Shown here one piece after another: positions 1-11,148 of a DNA stretch of 64,000 nt. Made by a program: the position numbers and the translations under genes. Each line of letters begins with the position of its first letter. Within the stretch, counting starts at the first letter, position 1. Under the pieces are notes generated by a model. The model saw nothing but the letters and a program-made list of their open reading frames with translations. It did no database searches and had not been told where the DNA came from. This DNA is from Spinacia oleracea (Eukaryota; Streptophyta; Magnoliopsida; Caryophyllales; Amaranthaceae): positions 29,813,247-29,877,246 of the forward strand of contig NC_079488.1 of assembly GCF_020520425.1 (NCBI RefSeq), written 5' to 3'.

Positions 1-2
1 AC

Positions 3-253
3 CAATAGCCCTATATTGTGATAATAACGGAGCTATTGCACAGGGAAAGGAGCCTAGACACCACCAAAGAGTCAAGCATGTACTTCATAGATTTCACCTT
101 CTACGAGAGTTCGTTGAAAGAAAAGAAGTCGAGATAAGAAAAATTGGAACTGATAACAACATCTCAGATCCATTGACTAAACCTCTGTCGCAGGCGAAGC
201 ACAACTCGCACATTGCAGCTATGGGAATCAAGCATATTGGAGAATGGCTTTGA
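3..253 (+). pseudogene. Ty1/copia RNase H, C-terminal end (partial)
   Basis: An open frame enters from the window edge and ends at a TGA at 251-253. It shows the end of a copia RNase H: LYCDNNGAI near the start (catalytic Asp region, usually CDNxSAI), then RVKHVLHRFHLLREFV and DPLTKPL, the standard tail of copia polyproteins. In the element this enzyme removes the RNA template during reverse transcription. The following spacer and the LTR at 7007 belong to the same element, which is split by the CACTA insertion at 368. The 5' part lies outside the window, so the state of the gene as a whole cannot be judged. Confidence 0.88.
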
Positions 254-367
254 TGTCCTAGTTTGTTGTTTTAAAGTTTTAGAGTTTAATACTTTGTAAA
301 ACATTATTGGTTAATCATTCACAATAAATGAATAGAATTCATTTTTCCATTTAATTTGTGGTTTATT
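254..367 (+). other. copia 3' spacer, left part
   Basis: AT-rich untranslated sequence between the RNase H stop and the CACTA-A insertion. The last three bases (ATT, 365-367) are the left copy of the CACTA target duplication. The spacer resumes at 6251. Confidence 0.7.
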
Positions 368-384
368 CACTACAAGAAAAACTG

Positions 385-880
385 TTTTGGGCAACGGAAA
401 ATGTCGTCGCCCAAACATAGAAATTCGTCACCTTTAGTTTGGGGCTACGATTTTATCCTGCTCAAAGGTCGTTGTAACAGGGTCGAGGCCCTTGCTATAT
501 TTGGGCGTCGAAGTCATAATTCGTTGCACATAAAGAACTTTGGGCGTCGCTTAAATATCGTTGCCCAAAGTTTATATTGGGCATCGACACGTATATTTGT
601 CGTCTATAGTGTGAAGAAATGTGCGACAAGGTTTTGAGTCGTTGCCCTATGTTGGTGACCTTTGTGCAACGACTTACATTTTCGTTGCCCATAAGTCGAT
701 ATCTTTGGGCAACAAATTATCTTTTTCGTTGCCTATAATTTGTCACTTGGTGCGACGACTGTTTGGATTCCGTCGCCCAAATGAGTCATTAATTTTTTAA
801 ATGTACTTTTGTGCAACACTATCTTTGTTGCCCATCGTATTATGGGCAACGAAACTTGTTGTTGCCCATAAGTTTAAATC
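385..880. repeat. CACTA-A left subterminal repeats
   Basis: Many degenerate copies of TTTGGGCAACGA and its complement TCGTTGCCCAAA, in both orientations and tens of bases apart. Such motifs bind the TnpA-like protein in studied CACTA elements. The short frames here (356-637, 495-692) arise from the repeats and are not genes. Confidence 0.85.
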
Positions 881-3399
881 ACGCGCCAAATTAATAATGT
901 TTATATGCTAAACATATTTTTCGCCCATGCATATTATAAGCTACATACTCCGGCATATGATTTCTTCCCTGTTCATATATGTGTTAAACGATTAATGAAA
1001 AAAAGATGGACATAAAAAACAATTTTGAATAACAAGTACATATTTATCCAAATACAATAAAATAAATAAAAATATAAATTCATACATGTGACTCTATCAT
1101 CGTATGCATAGCTGTAATCATCTAAACTAAAAGTTTGGAAATAACTAAATTCTTAACACTAGTTGTAGTCTAAGGAGTTCATATACGACAAACTCGAATG
1201 CTCAATCATACTTCAAAGAGCTCTCCCCGACCCAAATTAGGACGATATTCTTGACCCATTGTTCCTGATAAGATAAAACGCCAAATTAGGTACTTGTGTG
1301 ATTAAAAAAATGATAACCAATCTAATTTTTAGCATATAATTCAAATTCACGATTCAAATATATCTAGATGGTATATATGCACACAAATTTCTGTTTATTT
1401 CTCTAATACAATACACAAATTTCTAAGATCTTTACCCAAAGTCAACTGCCATTCTTCTGAGGACTTTACCCAAACATTCAGACATACATATCAAAATTAA
1501 TGTCAGTATCTTCAATGAAACCATTACAGTCAGTGCAGTGTTACAAGGGAGGCCCTACAGAGAGCGCTAAATGAGATGAAAAAGGTAGTACAGAGGCCTA
1601 CAACAGCCTGATGCAGTGCAGCAGAGGCCTGATGTAGTGCAGCAGTGGCACGTAGCTGACAGACAGCAGCAACATTGGCATCAGACTGCAGGCGCTGCAC
1701 ATGCGCTTCTAGGAGGCGTTGCACATGCGCTTGTAGGAGGCGGTGCAGGAGGCGAGGAAGATACAAGCGGTTATGCACTGCAGCAGAAGGCACAACAGCC
1801 TGCTGGTGCAGGTGCACAGCTCATGTCTTCAGCAACATCAAGAAGTTGACGACAGATCAGATGGAAACAATAATATGGTTATGCATGGTACATGTGATGT
1901 GCCCAGTGCCGAGGAGGATTGAACTGAAGCTATTACAGATGCTAAGCATTTAATTTACATAGCATGGTGGTCAGTTTAAACTGATATTACCTTAACAAGG
2001 GATACATTAAGTTGTGTCGCGATGATAAATGAACAGTGTTGAACAAAGTTGAGACTGACTAATACATTAAGTTCAATGGTAACATTACTGAACAAAGAAT
2101 GTTGAATCAGTTTTGTTCTTTCAACTGATCTTTTTGTTATGTTTCATTTTATAGATACTAGCTTACAACAATGCATGTTTACAAGGTCTGAAGCTTCGAC
2201 TAACACTCACTAAAAGATCTCAATTCATGTCATTAAACCATGAGACAGCAGTTCAACATAGTTCAGGTTAAATCTAAAACAAGTTAAGAGCAGATTCTAA
2301 TGCTGCAACAGAAGATGAGATGCTAATGGAATAGTCAGTCTCGGTACAAGTTTCATGTCAACCAACAGAATTCAGAATTCAGAACAGTCTAACAATAATT
2401 CACTCTCGCAGATTCTTGGTCCTAGTTTATTCTTTGCACAGAGATAGCTTTTCATATTCTATTCCATTACAAATTAAAAGAGATAGGATAGAATAACAAC
2501 ACTTGGATTTTCTTGCGTGTGCTAAACTCTTCCTCCCATTATAAGAAAAATGCATCGCAAATAATTTACCAACAACCATTTCAAGCAAAATACATCCTTA
2601 CAAACCACAATAAAGCTAGGCTCTTTTCAAAGGAGTTGGTCTACATGTGTACAAGGCGAAATGGGTATGTGTTGTACTAAACTTTTTGGCATTCTGAGAA
2701 AAGAGAACATTTCCTACAAAGCCTTATTAAACCTTGAAAAACATCCTGTATACAATATCTATGCAAGGTAAATGGTAAATAGTAATCACAGCCTTCAGTT
2801 CAAGTATGCCTATAACTCATGATAGTTGTATGTCTGTAACTACCCTACTTTCAACAAAGGCATAACTAGCGGCTTATTATATGAATAGGGAAGGAGTAAA
2901 AACCTATGTAGCAGGAACACACTCAAAAGTGTTTTAATCTACTGGAGAGATTAAGGAAACTTATGGCTGGAGAGATTAAGGAAGAAGTGGAAAGCAGGAA
3001 CACAATCAAAAGTGTTTTCAATCTGCTTAAGAACTTCCATTGTGTTTTGTTTCACATCTGTAATTATAATAATTTGATAAGAAGAGGTGAGGCATACAGT
3101 CAAAAAGAGCAGATCACATCAATGGAACAAGGTAATGCAAACCAAAAATCAAGACCAATCCAGATGACTTTCATACTTCGTCACACAATTCTGGACTAAA
3201 GTCCCAGCAGTAGCAACTTCAATTATGTCATAGGCCGGCTCATAGCCTCAGGTTGAATCCCACATAAAGTGAATTATCCCAGCAGTAGTTTCATCATTAA
3301 AATGCAATTTAAAATGATCAAAATGAAAATAGGAAAAATAAAGTCTTGGAGGCATAAGCGCTTTTTCTAGTCAATGGTCTAAACGACAAAGAATGCTAA
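881..3399. other. CACTA-A interior, no recognisable gene
   Basis: AT-rich sequence with only short frames. A CAG/GCA-rich patch lies at 1525-1850. I recognise no conserved domain. Intron or untranslated remnants of the element's own gene are likely but cannot be delimited. Confidence 0.5.
1540..1850. repeat. GCAGTGCAGCAG-type low-complexity patch
   Basis: Imperfect short repeats around GCAGTGCAGCAGAGGCCTGA and GCACATGCGCTT(C/G)TAGGAGGCG. They create open frames on both strands at the same place, rich in Gln, His, Ala or Arg and Cys, which is typical of a repeat rather than of a protein. The GC-rich patch contrasts with the AT-rich surroundings. Confidence 0.6.
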
Positions 3400-3405
3400 A
3401 AAAAA

Positions 3406-3690
3406 TTACCTCATGTCCTCGAACATTTTCAGCATATCTTCTCTCAGTTTCTGTTCACGTTCAATAGCTTCCTTGTTCATTCTAGAAAATTCTGCTTTAA
3501 GCTCCTCATTCGATGCTTTGAACTCCTCATTAGATGTTTTAAGCTCTTCATTAGATGCTTTAAGCTGCTCATTTGATACTCTCAACTCCTCATTTGATGC
3601 AGTAAGTGTGTCAACTTGGGTAGAGAGCTCCACTCGTTCATTGTTCTCTCCATTTCTACCTTATCAAACCAAAGTGCATCCACTTTTAAA
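3406..3690 (-). pseudogene. coiled-coil exon, TnpA-like CACTA protein C-terminus
   Basis: On the minus strand an acceptor-like TTTTTCAG near 3701 precedes an exon. In the frame 3633-3406 it encodes five to six repeats of SNEELKA, then RMNKEAIEREQKLREDMLK and a stop; a GTAATT donor-like sequence lies at the end. A long heptad coiled coil followed by an EDMLKMFEDMR tail resembles the C-termini of plant CACTA accessory proteins (plant transposase Ptta/En/Spm type), which multimerise and bind subterminal repeats. The family call rests on this tail alone and no upstream domain could be joined. The coiled coil itself is obvious. Confidence 0.5.
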
Positions 3691-3699
3691 AAATTGCCT

Positions 3700-5299
3700 G
3701 AAAAACAAAATCAAAATAGGAATAAGATTGTTGCATTGGAGGTAAAGAAGATAGCGCAAACTATTTAAATGTGGGCATGATAACGAATTGAATCCACAAG
3801 TAATCCTAAACTCCTATAGTTTGAAATATATCCAACTATTGATTCATTAACATTGAACCAAATAACAATTCACAGGTGAAGAAAATAGAAGTTTGCAGTT
3901 ATTGGCATCCTCATAAGATAACTCATTGAAAACGTTGTTGTAACAAAAACTACAATGAAGTTGCTAATAGACTAGAAGAAATCAGTGAGCGTCTTCAAAC
4001 TCCATAGTGGCCGCTTTGTTTTGACAACCTGGTGTAAAAGAAAGCTTTGGTAAGTAGCTGCAAACTCAAATTTATATTACCAAACATTAATACCAGCATG
4101 GAACTACAATTAATGCCCTCTCTGTATCTTTTTTTTCTCTATAGTCTCCAGTCACTTTCTCTTGCCCATTAATTGCAACAAGACCATGTTGTTTGCCACA
4201 AATAGAGTCATTTCTTCTTTCAAGTTGATATGTATAATGTGCTTTCATATTTGGAAGAACCAATTTGGCTCAAGCTTAGATTTGGGCATAATGTCCTTTA
4301 CAGATAACCAATTTAATACAAGTCTGTATAATATACACCAAATCCTACATCTTAGAGAATTTCAATTATCGGATACGAGTAGGTCGATAATGTAACTTAC
4401 TGAAACAGTTGGTAACCTTCCATTTTCTGATTCCCCTTTTATTTCAGATATCATCTCTGCAGTGCATACAATTTAATTCACGGAAGAAATCAGAATGTAG
4501 CCATGTAGGTATGCAGATAAGACTATTGAAATAGAAAGGGCAACGGAGATTGCAAGAATGTGCTTTCTCATACTCAAAGAAAAATTTCTAACTGCAAACT
4601 AACCTTACAAGATGCTAAACAAAACTTATGTGTCAAAACATAGAACAGTTGCAGCAACTTTACAATGATCAAGCACTTCACCAACAAAAATAATAACCCT
4701 TCAACTGTAGCATTGATACAGCGACTAGATATTACAGAGCAAACATGCTTGACTGCATAAGGTTGTCAAGCATGAGAGAAAACAGAAGGAAAAGTATACA
4801 GATATGCGGAAGAACAACCAAAGAAGAAAGAGCAGTGTCACAAGATACGCAGTTTGAATTAACCAGACCACAACCATCAAAGTTTACATATCCATAATAA
4901 CCATAGTACTCATATCGAATTTGCTTTAGAGAAGCCACATTTATAGGAAATAACTTACAACTAAAACTCACATACTTTAATTACCTCATCTGTATCCTCC
5001 TCTAATACTAAATCAAGATAAACAAAGAGAAGCACAAACACAAGCAAACATCACAAAATAAGTAGGAAATCAAACGATTTAAATATCAGTACAAACAAGT
5101 GTATTAGTGTATATACATACAAAGTTGTAGAAAATTACAGCAATACATCAATTGAATAGAACGCCAACAATCATCATCATCATGATCACTAGCCTTAGTT
5201 ACAGTTACCAACAATGTATCTTCTTCAAATTATCAGAAACATCATCACCACCTCCACCAACAACAACTACGACAACAACAACACATATTATATCGTGTT
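3700..5299. other. CACTA-A interior, unresolved
   Basis: AT-rich sequence. A minus-strand frame at 4732-4971 contains a Tyr/Gly-rich stretch (YEYYGYYGYVNFDGCG) that might be an exon of the same transcription unit as the flanking exons, but I do not recognise it. Trinucleotide-like ATC and CAA runs occur at 5170-5285. Confidence 0.4.
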
Positions 5300-5850
5300 A
5301 AAAAAGAATTAAGGCAAGCTCTTAGCTGTAGCAGCAGAGAAATAGTTCCAGAGATAACGACTGCTTGACATATCCATAATCGTCCAGAAACCCGATCTAA
5401 TTTCCGACATTACCTTACCCTTCAATTAAAACAAAATAAATTTCCAAATTAGTTCTAATAATCAATTATAATAACATAAAATCGAATTCATGCCCTAAAA
5501 TCGGATTAAAAGAAGAAAATTGAGAAATTGCAGGAAGACGGAGTAGAATCAGTAGTTTTAGGAGAATCGGGATGAAGATTGAGGTCGGCGTCTGGGAAGA
5601 TTTGAGATTCTTGAGCACGAAGAATCCGGCTAGAGTACATGACAGAAAAATAACAAATTGAATTAATTTAGGGCTTTAGTGCTCAATTTCTCCTTAAATT
5701 CACCAAAAATAATGAATTTTAATTCTTAATAATTAACCTGGTGATTTCCGTGAAGAAGAAGCGCCGGAGAATGAAGTTTTAACACTCAGATTCACCTCAG
5801 GAAGAGAAAGATGGGAAAGGAAAGGGAGGAGTTATGCAGTTCTTTAACTT
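5300..5850 (-). pseudogene. gene-like 5' end (UTR plus two exons), possibly captured host sequence
   Basis: Reading the minus strand from about 5840, there is a pyrimidine-rich 5' UTR-like stretch and a donor-like CACCAG/GTTAAT near 5740. An ATG at about 5639 opens a frame of 44 codons (starting MYSSRILRAQESQIFPDADL). A later AG/GGTAAGG acceptor near 5420 is followed by a second frame (MSEIRSGFWTIMDMSSSRYL) that ends near 5315. Intron-like AT-rich DNA separates them. The composition resembles the start of an ordinary plant gene more than a transposase. I do not recognise the protein. It could be captured host sequence, as in CACTA-C, or the start of the element's own gene. Confidence 0.4.
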
Positions 5851-5934
5851 CTGTTTAGGCGTTTGGAAGTTTGGAGTAGGTGGTGGAGTAGTGGGAAAAT
5901 AAGAGGCGGGATTTTTTTTCCGCCTTTTTTTGGG

Positions 5935-6235
5935 TAAGGGCGACAAAAACTAAATTTTTGGATGGGCTAATTTACAATGGACAATGACATGAAGAGAAGT
6001 TGTTGCACAAACATGGTCAAGGACAACAAAATAAAATTTCGTGGCCCAAAACAAAATTTTGGGCAACGAATTTCAACATTGTCCCCCATAAAATATTTTG
6101 GGCTACCGAAAATGTTCATGTCGCCCAAAATCAGATCTTTGGGCAACGGAACTATACGTTGTCGCCTTTTGTTCTATTTTGAGCTACAAACATAATTTCC
6201 GTCGCTCATACTTTACTAGCTCGTCGCCCAAGCCT
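5935..6235. repeat. CACTA-A right subterminal repeats
   Basis: Degenerate copies of TTTGGGCAACGA/TCGTCGCCCAAA mirroring the left end. The frames at 5977-6195 are by-products. Confidence 0.85.
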
Positions 6236-6250
6236 GTTTTTCTTGTAGTG

Positions 6251-7006
6251 ATTAAATGATGAGTCCCTTCAATTTGACGAAATATTCAAGATATATAGAC
6301 TGTCAGGACCAGTCCTGTGACTAAGAAATGTCTATCAAGTGAACTTGAATGTCAAAAGTTGAAAATGGTCCCTGGTCGGAGTTTTCTATAAAGATGGACG
6401 CATAGAAAACATTAGAAGACTAGAATGCAAGATGACTAGTAGTTCTATTTCTTGAACTATGTGGACATGGCAATGTCGTAATCATTTGCATAGATACTTA
6501 CTTTGGGAAGACTAGTATCAGACAGACCTATGAAACTTTACTGTAAGAGATGAAAATCTGTCATAAGTAAATTTCATTAAAATTATTAGACATTAATCCT
6601 CAATACCTGAGTGATTTGAGATTACTTGTTTGAGAACTGGTTACTTTGACGTTGTCAACCGTCGCACCGTAAAAGGAGGCTATAAAGGCAACGCTCAGGT
6701 AATCACCTATCAATCGAAGTCTAATCTCAAGATCGCAAGATTAGGATTGTCCTCCCATAAATCGGGATGAGATGCTGAAAAGTTGTACAAGGCCACTCGG
6801 AGAGCTATAGACTGTAAAATGCATGGCCGTGCTCAGATGAATCATAGGATATCATTATCTGTTTTATTTGATCAGTTGAACTCTGAAACCGAGAAACACC
6901 TCTGGACATAATAAGGATGACAACTCTTACCTTATGTTCAAGAGCAAGCATCGAGCGACAAAGGAATTAGGAAATGCACACTTGTCCCTAAGGACAAGTG
7001 GGAGAC
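6251..7006 (+). other. copia 3' spacer, right part, with polypurine tract
   Basis: Continuation of the copia spacer after the CACTA-A insertion; 6251-6253 is the right ATT duplication. No open frame is visible. It ends with the polypurine tract AAGTGGGAGA (about 6996-7005), directly before the LTR start TGAAGGAAATAATGCC. That is the place where plus-strand DNA synthesis is primed in copia elements. Confidence 0.7.
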
Positions 7007-7560
7007 TGAAGGAAATAATGCCATTGGTCCAAGTATGCATTTAATGTTAAGTCTAATAAATGCGGTTCAGTATTAATTAAACAAGTTAATAATTCAGTGA
7101 GATCAAGTGAGCTGAATGCCTAGCTAGAGGTCGCTTCAGTTCAAGTGGAATTAATGATATTAATCCACTGCTTACTCTTGACTGAACCCGTAGGGTCACA
7201 CAAATAGTACGTAAAAGGATCAAGAATTTAATGGCATTAAATACTCCATTTATGGATATTCGAAATCAACGGATCTTGGTTTCAGTGGGAGCTGAGATCG
7301 TCAAAGGCAAGAAATGAATACTGCGGAAATGATGATATTGCCGGGAACGGAAATATGGATCGTATCGGAAATATAAATATTTTCCAAGTCGTAGATGTTG
7401 CCGGAAACGGAAACATGGTACGTATCAGAAAATATTATCGGAAATGGATATATTGCCGGAATCGGAAATATTGTCGGAAACAGAAATATTGTCAGAACCG
7501 GAAATATTATCGAAATCGGAAAATAATTCCGGAAACGAAAATGTTAAATATTGTTCGTAT
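7007..7560 (+). repeat. 3' LTR of the copia element, truncated
   Basis: Starts TGAAGGAAATAATGCC right after the polypurine tract and matches the first part of the complete 1385-bp LTR at 25253-26637 closely (the same CGGAAA-type repeats are present). Homology stops at TTGTTCGTAT (7560), after which PIF/Harbinger sequence begins. About 60% of the LTR, including its promoter, is missing. The short frame at 7355-7645 runs across this junction and is not a gene. Confidence 0.88.
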
Positions 7561-7846
7561 ATTATCTAACATAATGAAGGCTTGTCTCATCATGCACAAC
7601 ATGATAGTTGAGGATGAACGAGACATGTATATATATCCGAGCTGATGTGTTAAGAAGGTACTATGAACAAGACCTTCCGAGCTCCAGCGCAACGGTGAAC
7701 CTTTCGAGCTCCAAGTTGGTCGTCCCGTCAACATTAACGATTACGTGGGGAGAAGAATAGCAATGCGTAACCGTCAAACTCACCAGTCTCTGAAAGATGA
7801 TTTAATCGAACATAATTGGCAAAAATATGGACCCAATAATCATTAA
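7561..7846 (+). pseudogene. PIF/Harbinger transposase, C-terminal fragment
   Basis: The sequence encodes KACLIMHNMIVEDERD, the conserved (A)CxILHNMIVEDER block near the end of plant PIF/Harbinger (ALP1-like) nucleases. After a stop and frame change it continues as NDYVGRRIAMRNRQTH and LKDDLIEHNWQKYG, ending at TAA 7844-7846. The usual family ending is LQxDLIEHLWxxxG, so this is the true C-terminus. The DDE catalytic residues would lie upstream and are lost at the junction with the copia LTR. It is a decayed fragment with no terminal repeats in sight. Confidence 0.8.
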
Positions 7847-8400
7847 CCTCTTGTGTCGAGTGAAGATTTGTCATTGTGATGCTTGTGTTTTTTTAACATT
7901 GAATTTGGTTTAATGATGTGTGAAACGTACTTTAATTTGGCTTTATGATTTTTAAGTCTATCACGGAATATGATTTGGTTGTTGTAATATTCAAGTTATC
8001 CAAAATACATTATGCTATTTAAGTTATGTCCACTAGTAGAGAAATCATCATTTGCAACTCATCAATTGCAACTCATGCTAGTTATAAGCGTTGTAATAGG
8101 GGTATGGTCAACGCGGGTCAAATATTAAATGACCTTGTTGCAGCATTTTAGTCCACCGTGAGTTGCGAAAAATACATTTTTTTTTGAAAAAATATTGGGT
8201 ACGAAAAGGAATTTGGACCACTAGATAGAAAGGCAAGAAAGGCGAGTCAAAGTGTTTGTTCCTTCGAAGAGTTAGATGCATTAAGATCTTCCTTGACCCA
8301 ATTTGAGGCCACATTTGAAGAAAGATTGCAAGAACGGGTGGCACAAGAAGTCCAAAAACATGTTAAGACCATGATGGAACAAATGAGTGGTCTACACATA

Positions 8401-8475
8401 CCTAACTTAGGCACGCCTAACTTAGGCACGCCTAACTTAGGCACGCCTAACTTAGGCACGCCTAACTTAGGCACA
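8401..8475 (+). repeat. 15-bp coding minisatellite (PNLGT x5)
   Basis: Five perfect or near-perfect copies of CCTAACTTAGGCACG. In the gene frame each copy reads PNLGT. The unit core CCTAACTTAGG is nearly palindromic, and an inverted copy (GCATGCCTAAGTTAGGCG) occurs at 8589-8606. Confidence 0.95.
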
Positions 8476-8721
8476 CCTAAGTATCACACCAACGTGACAA
8501 ATTCATCACTACCATTCCGTGAAATAAAGGTAAATAATGTTGTTTTTGTAATTAGTACATGTAAAATAAATGTATTTATATAACTTTTGCATGCCTAAGT
8601 TAGGCGTGCCTAAGTATCACACCAACGTGACAAATTCATCACTACCATTCCGTGAAATAAAGGTAAATAATGTTGTTTTTGTAATAAGTACATGTAAAAA
8701 AATGTATTTATATAACTTTTG
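8476..8721 (+). repeat. direct duplication of a ~113-bp segment
   Basis: 8476-8589 and 8609-8721 are almost identical (both start CCTAAGTATCACACCAACG). The 19-bp spacer carries the inverted minisatellite unit. Both copies contain an apparent exon end (CCGTGAAATAAAG/GTAAAT), so the duplication copied a splice site. Confidence 0.9.
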
Positions 8722-9053
8722 TTACTTGATCATTGAAGGAAATGCTTGCCGTCCGTCTTGCCGTAATTGATGAGTACAATGGGAATTTGGTGGTTGTGGC
8801 AAATGTTCACGTGGAACCTTGGCCTAATGACTTGGTTCACCACACAAAAATGATGGAAACCCATTACAAGGTCGGTATTGATAAACCATATAGCGAGTTC
8901 GGCGAGATAGACCTTCCCGTTCCCACGCTAGATGGTCTTACCAAATTGGGGGAAACTGAGGGCAGTTATTTGCAATGGCCCAAAGAGTTGGTGTTGTTCG
9001 ACAACGAGGTAATGTCCTTTATCATTATACATAAAACGGGTCCTTAATTTCTT

Positions 9054-11035
9054 TATTGCAAAGGTGGGAGCGAAAATGCCTCAATTTTGCCTAAATATGT
9101 TATTGTTCTAAATCTCTACATCTCCTCTCATTCGTTTAAATTATTTAATGATAATTTTTATTTATGGAAAGGAATCGAATGAATATACATATATCTATGT
9201 TATTGTTTTGGTATATCTATGCAAAGTTGGGAGCGAAAATGCCTCAATTTGCCTAAATATGTCCTTTAACGACCCAACGAGCCTAAAACGTGCATAACTT
9301 GATTGGAATGAGTCTTAGAAAGTTTAAACAAAGCATATAAAACATGTCATTAGTTTAAAATGAGTCCTTAGGTTCATTAGTGCAAAGTTGGAGCGAAAAT
9401 GCCTCAATTAGGCCTAAATATGTCATATAACGACCCAACGAGCCTTAAACGTGAATAACAAGATTGGAATGAGTCTTAGAAAGTTTAAACAATGCATATA
9501 AAACTTGTCATTAGTTTAAAATGAGTCCTTAGGTTCTTTAGTGCAAAGTTGGGAGCGAAAATGCCTCAATTTGCCTAAATATGTCCTTTAACGACCCAAT
9601 GAGCCTAAAACGTGCATAAGTTGATTGGAATGAATATTAGAAAGTTTAAACAAAGCATATAAAATATGTCATTAGTTTAAAATGAGTCCTTAGGTTCATT
9701 AGTGCAAAGTTGGGAGCGAAAATGCCTCAATTAGGCCTAAATATGTCCTATAACGACCCAACGAGCCTTAAACGTGCATAACAATATTGGAATGAGTCTT
9801 AGAAAGTTTAAACAATGCATATAAAACTTGTCATTAGTTTAAAATGAGTCCTTAGGTTCTTTAGTGCAAAGTTGGGAGCGAAAATGCCTCAATTTGCCTA
9901 AATATGTCCTTTAACGACCCAATGAGCCTAAAACGTGCATAAGTTGATTGGAATGAATATTAGAAAGTTTAAACAAAGCATATAAAATATGTCATTAGTT
10001 TAAAATGAGTCCTTAGGTTCATTAGTGCAAAGTTGGGAGCGAAAATGCCTCAATTAGGCCTAAATATGTCCTATAACGACCCAACGAGCCTTAAACGTGC
10101 ATAACAATATTGGAATGAGTCTTAGAAAGTTTAAACAATGCATATAAAACTTGTCATTAGTTTAAAATGAGTCCTTAGGTTCTTTAGTGCAAAGTTGGGA
10201 GCGAAAATGCCTCAATTTGCCTAAATATGTCCTTTAACGACCCAATGAGCCTAAAACGTGCATAAGTTGATTGGAATGAATATTAGAAAGTTTAAACAAA
10301 GCATATAAAACATGTCATTAGTTTAAAATGAGTCCTTAGGTTCATTAGTGCAAAGTTGGGAGCGAAAATGCCTCAATTTGCCTAAATATGTCCTATAACG
10401 ACCCAACAAGCCTAGAACGTGCATAACTTGATTCGAATGAGTCTTAGAAAGTTTAAACAAAGCATATAAAACATGTCATTAGTTTAAAATGAGTCCTTAG
10501 GTTCATTAGTGCAAAGTTGGGAGCGAAAATGCCTCAATTTGGGATAAATATGTCCTATAACGACCCAACAAGCCTAAAACGTGCATAACTTTATTGGAAT
10601 GAGTCTTAGAAAGTTTAAACAAAACATATAAAACATGTCATTAGTTTAAAATGAGTCCTTAGTTTCATTAGTGCAAAGTTGGGAGCGAAAATGCCTCAAT
10701 TTGGCCTAAATATGTTCTATAACGTCCCAACGAGCCTTAAACGTGCATAAGAAGATTGGAATGAGTCTTAGAAAGTTTAAACAATGCATATAAAACTTGT
10801 AATTAGATTAAAATGAATCATTAAGTACATTAGTTCAAGAATGGGATCGAAAAGGTCTCATTTTAGCCTAAATATGTCCATAACGACCCAACAAGACTAA
10901 AATGTGCATAACCATATTGGAATGAATCTTAGAAAGTTTAAATAAAGCATATAAAACATGTTATTAGTTTAAAATGATTCATTAGGTTCATTAGTTTTAA
11001 AATGGGAGCGAAAATGTCTTAGAAACTAAGAAATG
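9054..11035 (+). repeat. 161/162-bp tandem array with a two-monomer higher-order unit
   Basis: About 12 monomers. The landmark GCAAAGTTGGGAGCG recurs at 9221, 9382, 9543, 9704, 9866, 10027, 10189, 10350, 10511 and 10673, so spacing is 161 or 162 bp every time. Copies at both edges (from about 9060, and after 10830) are more diverged. Between 9543 and 10350 two monomer types alternate, one with ATTTGCCTAAATATGTCCTT and GAATATTAG, the other with ATTAGGCCTAAATATGTCC and GAGTCTTAG. This gives a 323-bp dimer repeated at least twice. There are no open frames. It lies between two coding parts of the CACTA-B gene, presumably in an intron. Confidence 0.95.
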
Positions 11036-11148
11036 TCACTAAACCATTTAAGTTACTGATTTTCAATGTTCCTAGTTATATTGTTGAATGCATTAGTGCA
11101 ATTTTCTCTTTTCTTTTTGCATAGAGTTTTATTGTTTTAAAGGAAATT

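Larger units (their letters stand above)
368..6250. mobile_element. CACTA-A, non-autonomous CACTA (En/Spm-type) DNA transposon
   Basis: The 5883-bp element begins CACTACAAGAAAAACTG and ends with the inverted CAGTTTTTCTTGTAGTG-like sequence (right end reads CTGTTTTTCTTGTAGTG). It is flanked by ATT at 365-367 and 6251-6253, the 3-bp duplication of the CACTA superfamily. Arrays of TTGGGCAACGA-like subterminal motifs fill both ends. I see no TNP2-type transposase. Visible contents are a coiled-coil exon on the minus strand near 3400-3700, a gene-like 5' end on the minus strand near 5300-5870, and long AT-rich noncoding stretches. It sits inside the 3' spacer of a copia element and is therefore younger than that element. 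Boundaries are seen directly; non-autonomy is inferred. Confidence 0.93.
8230..9008 (+). pseudogene. CACTA accessory protein: coiled-coil exon and DUF8039-like exon
   Basis: The first part, 8250-8475, encodes SFEELDALRSSLTQFEATF, then EERLQERVAQEVQKHVKTMM, a coiled coil followed by five PNLGT repeats. A second exon at about 8739-9008 (acceptor TTGAAG, donor GAG/GTAATG) encodes VDEYNG-like IDEYNGNLVVVANVHVEPWP and LPVPTLDGLTKLGETEGSYL with QWPKEL. This matches the PLP.P...L..a.Gs.v.WP.elv pattern of DUF8039, found in plant CACTA proteins beside Ulp1-like proteases. The same gene probably continues at 11149 after the tandem array, which would then lie in an intron. The upstream part of the gene is not recognisable. 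Domain names are from memory of the family and not from a search. Confidence 0.65.

Noticed and set aside
1530-1953. Overlapping frames on both strands with Gln/His/Cys-rich products
   Set aside because: All come from a GCAGTGCAGCAG-type repeat patch; no conserved motif.
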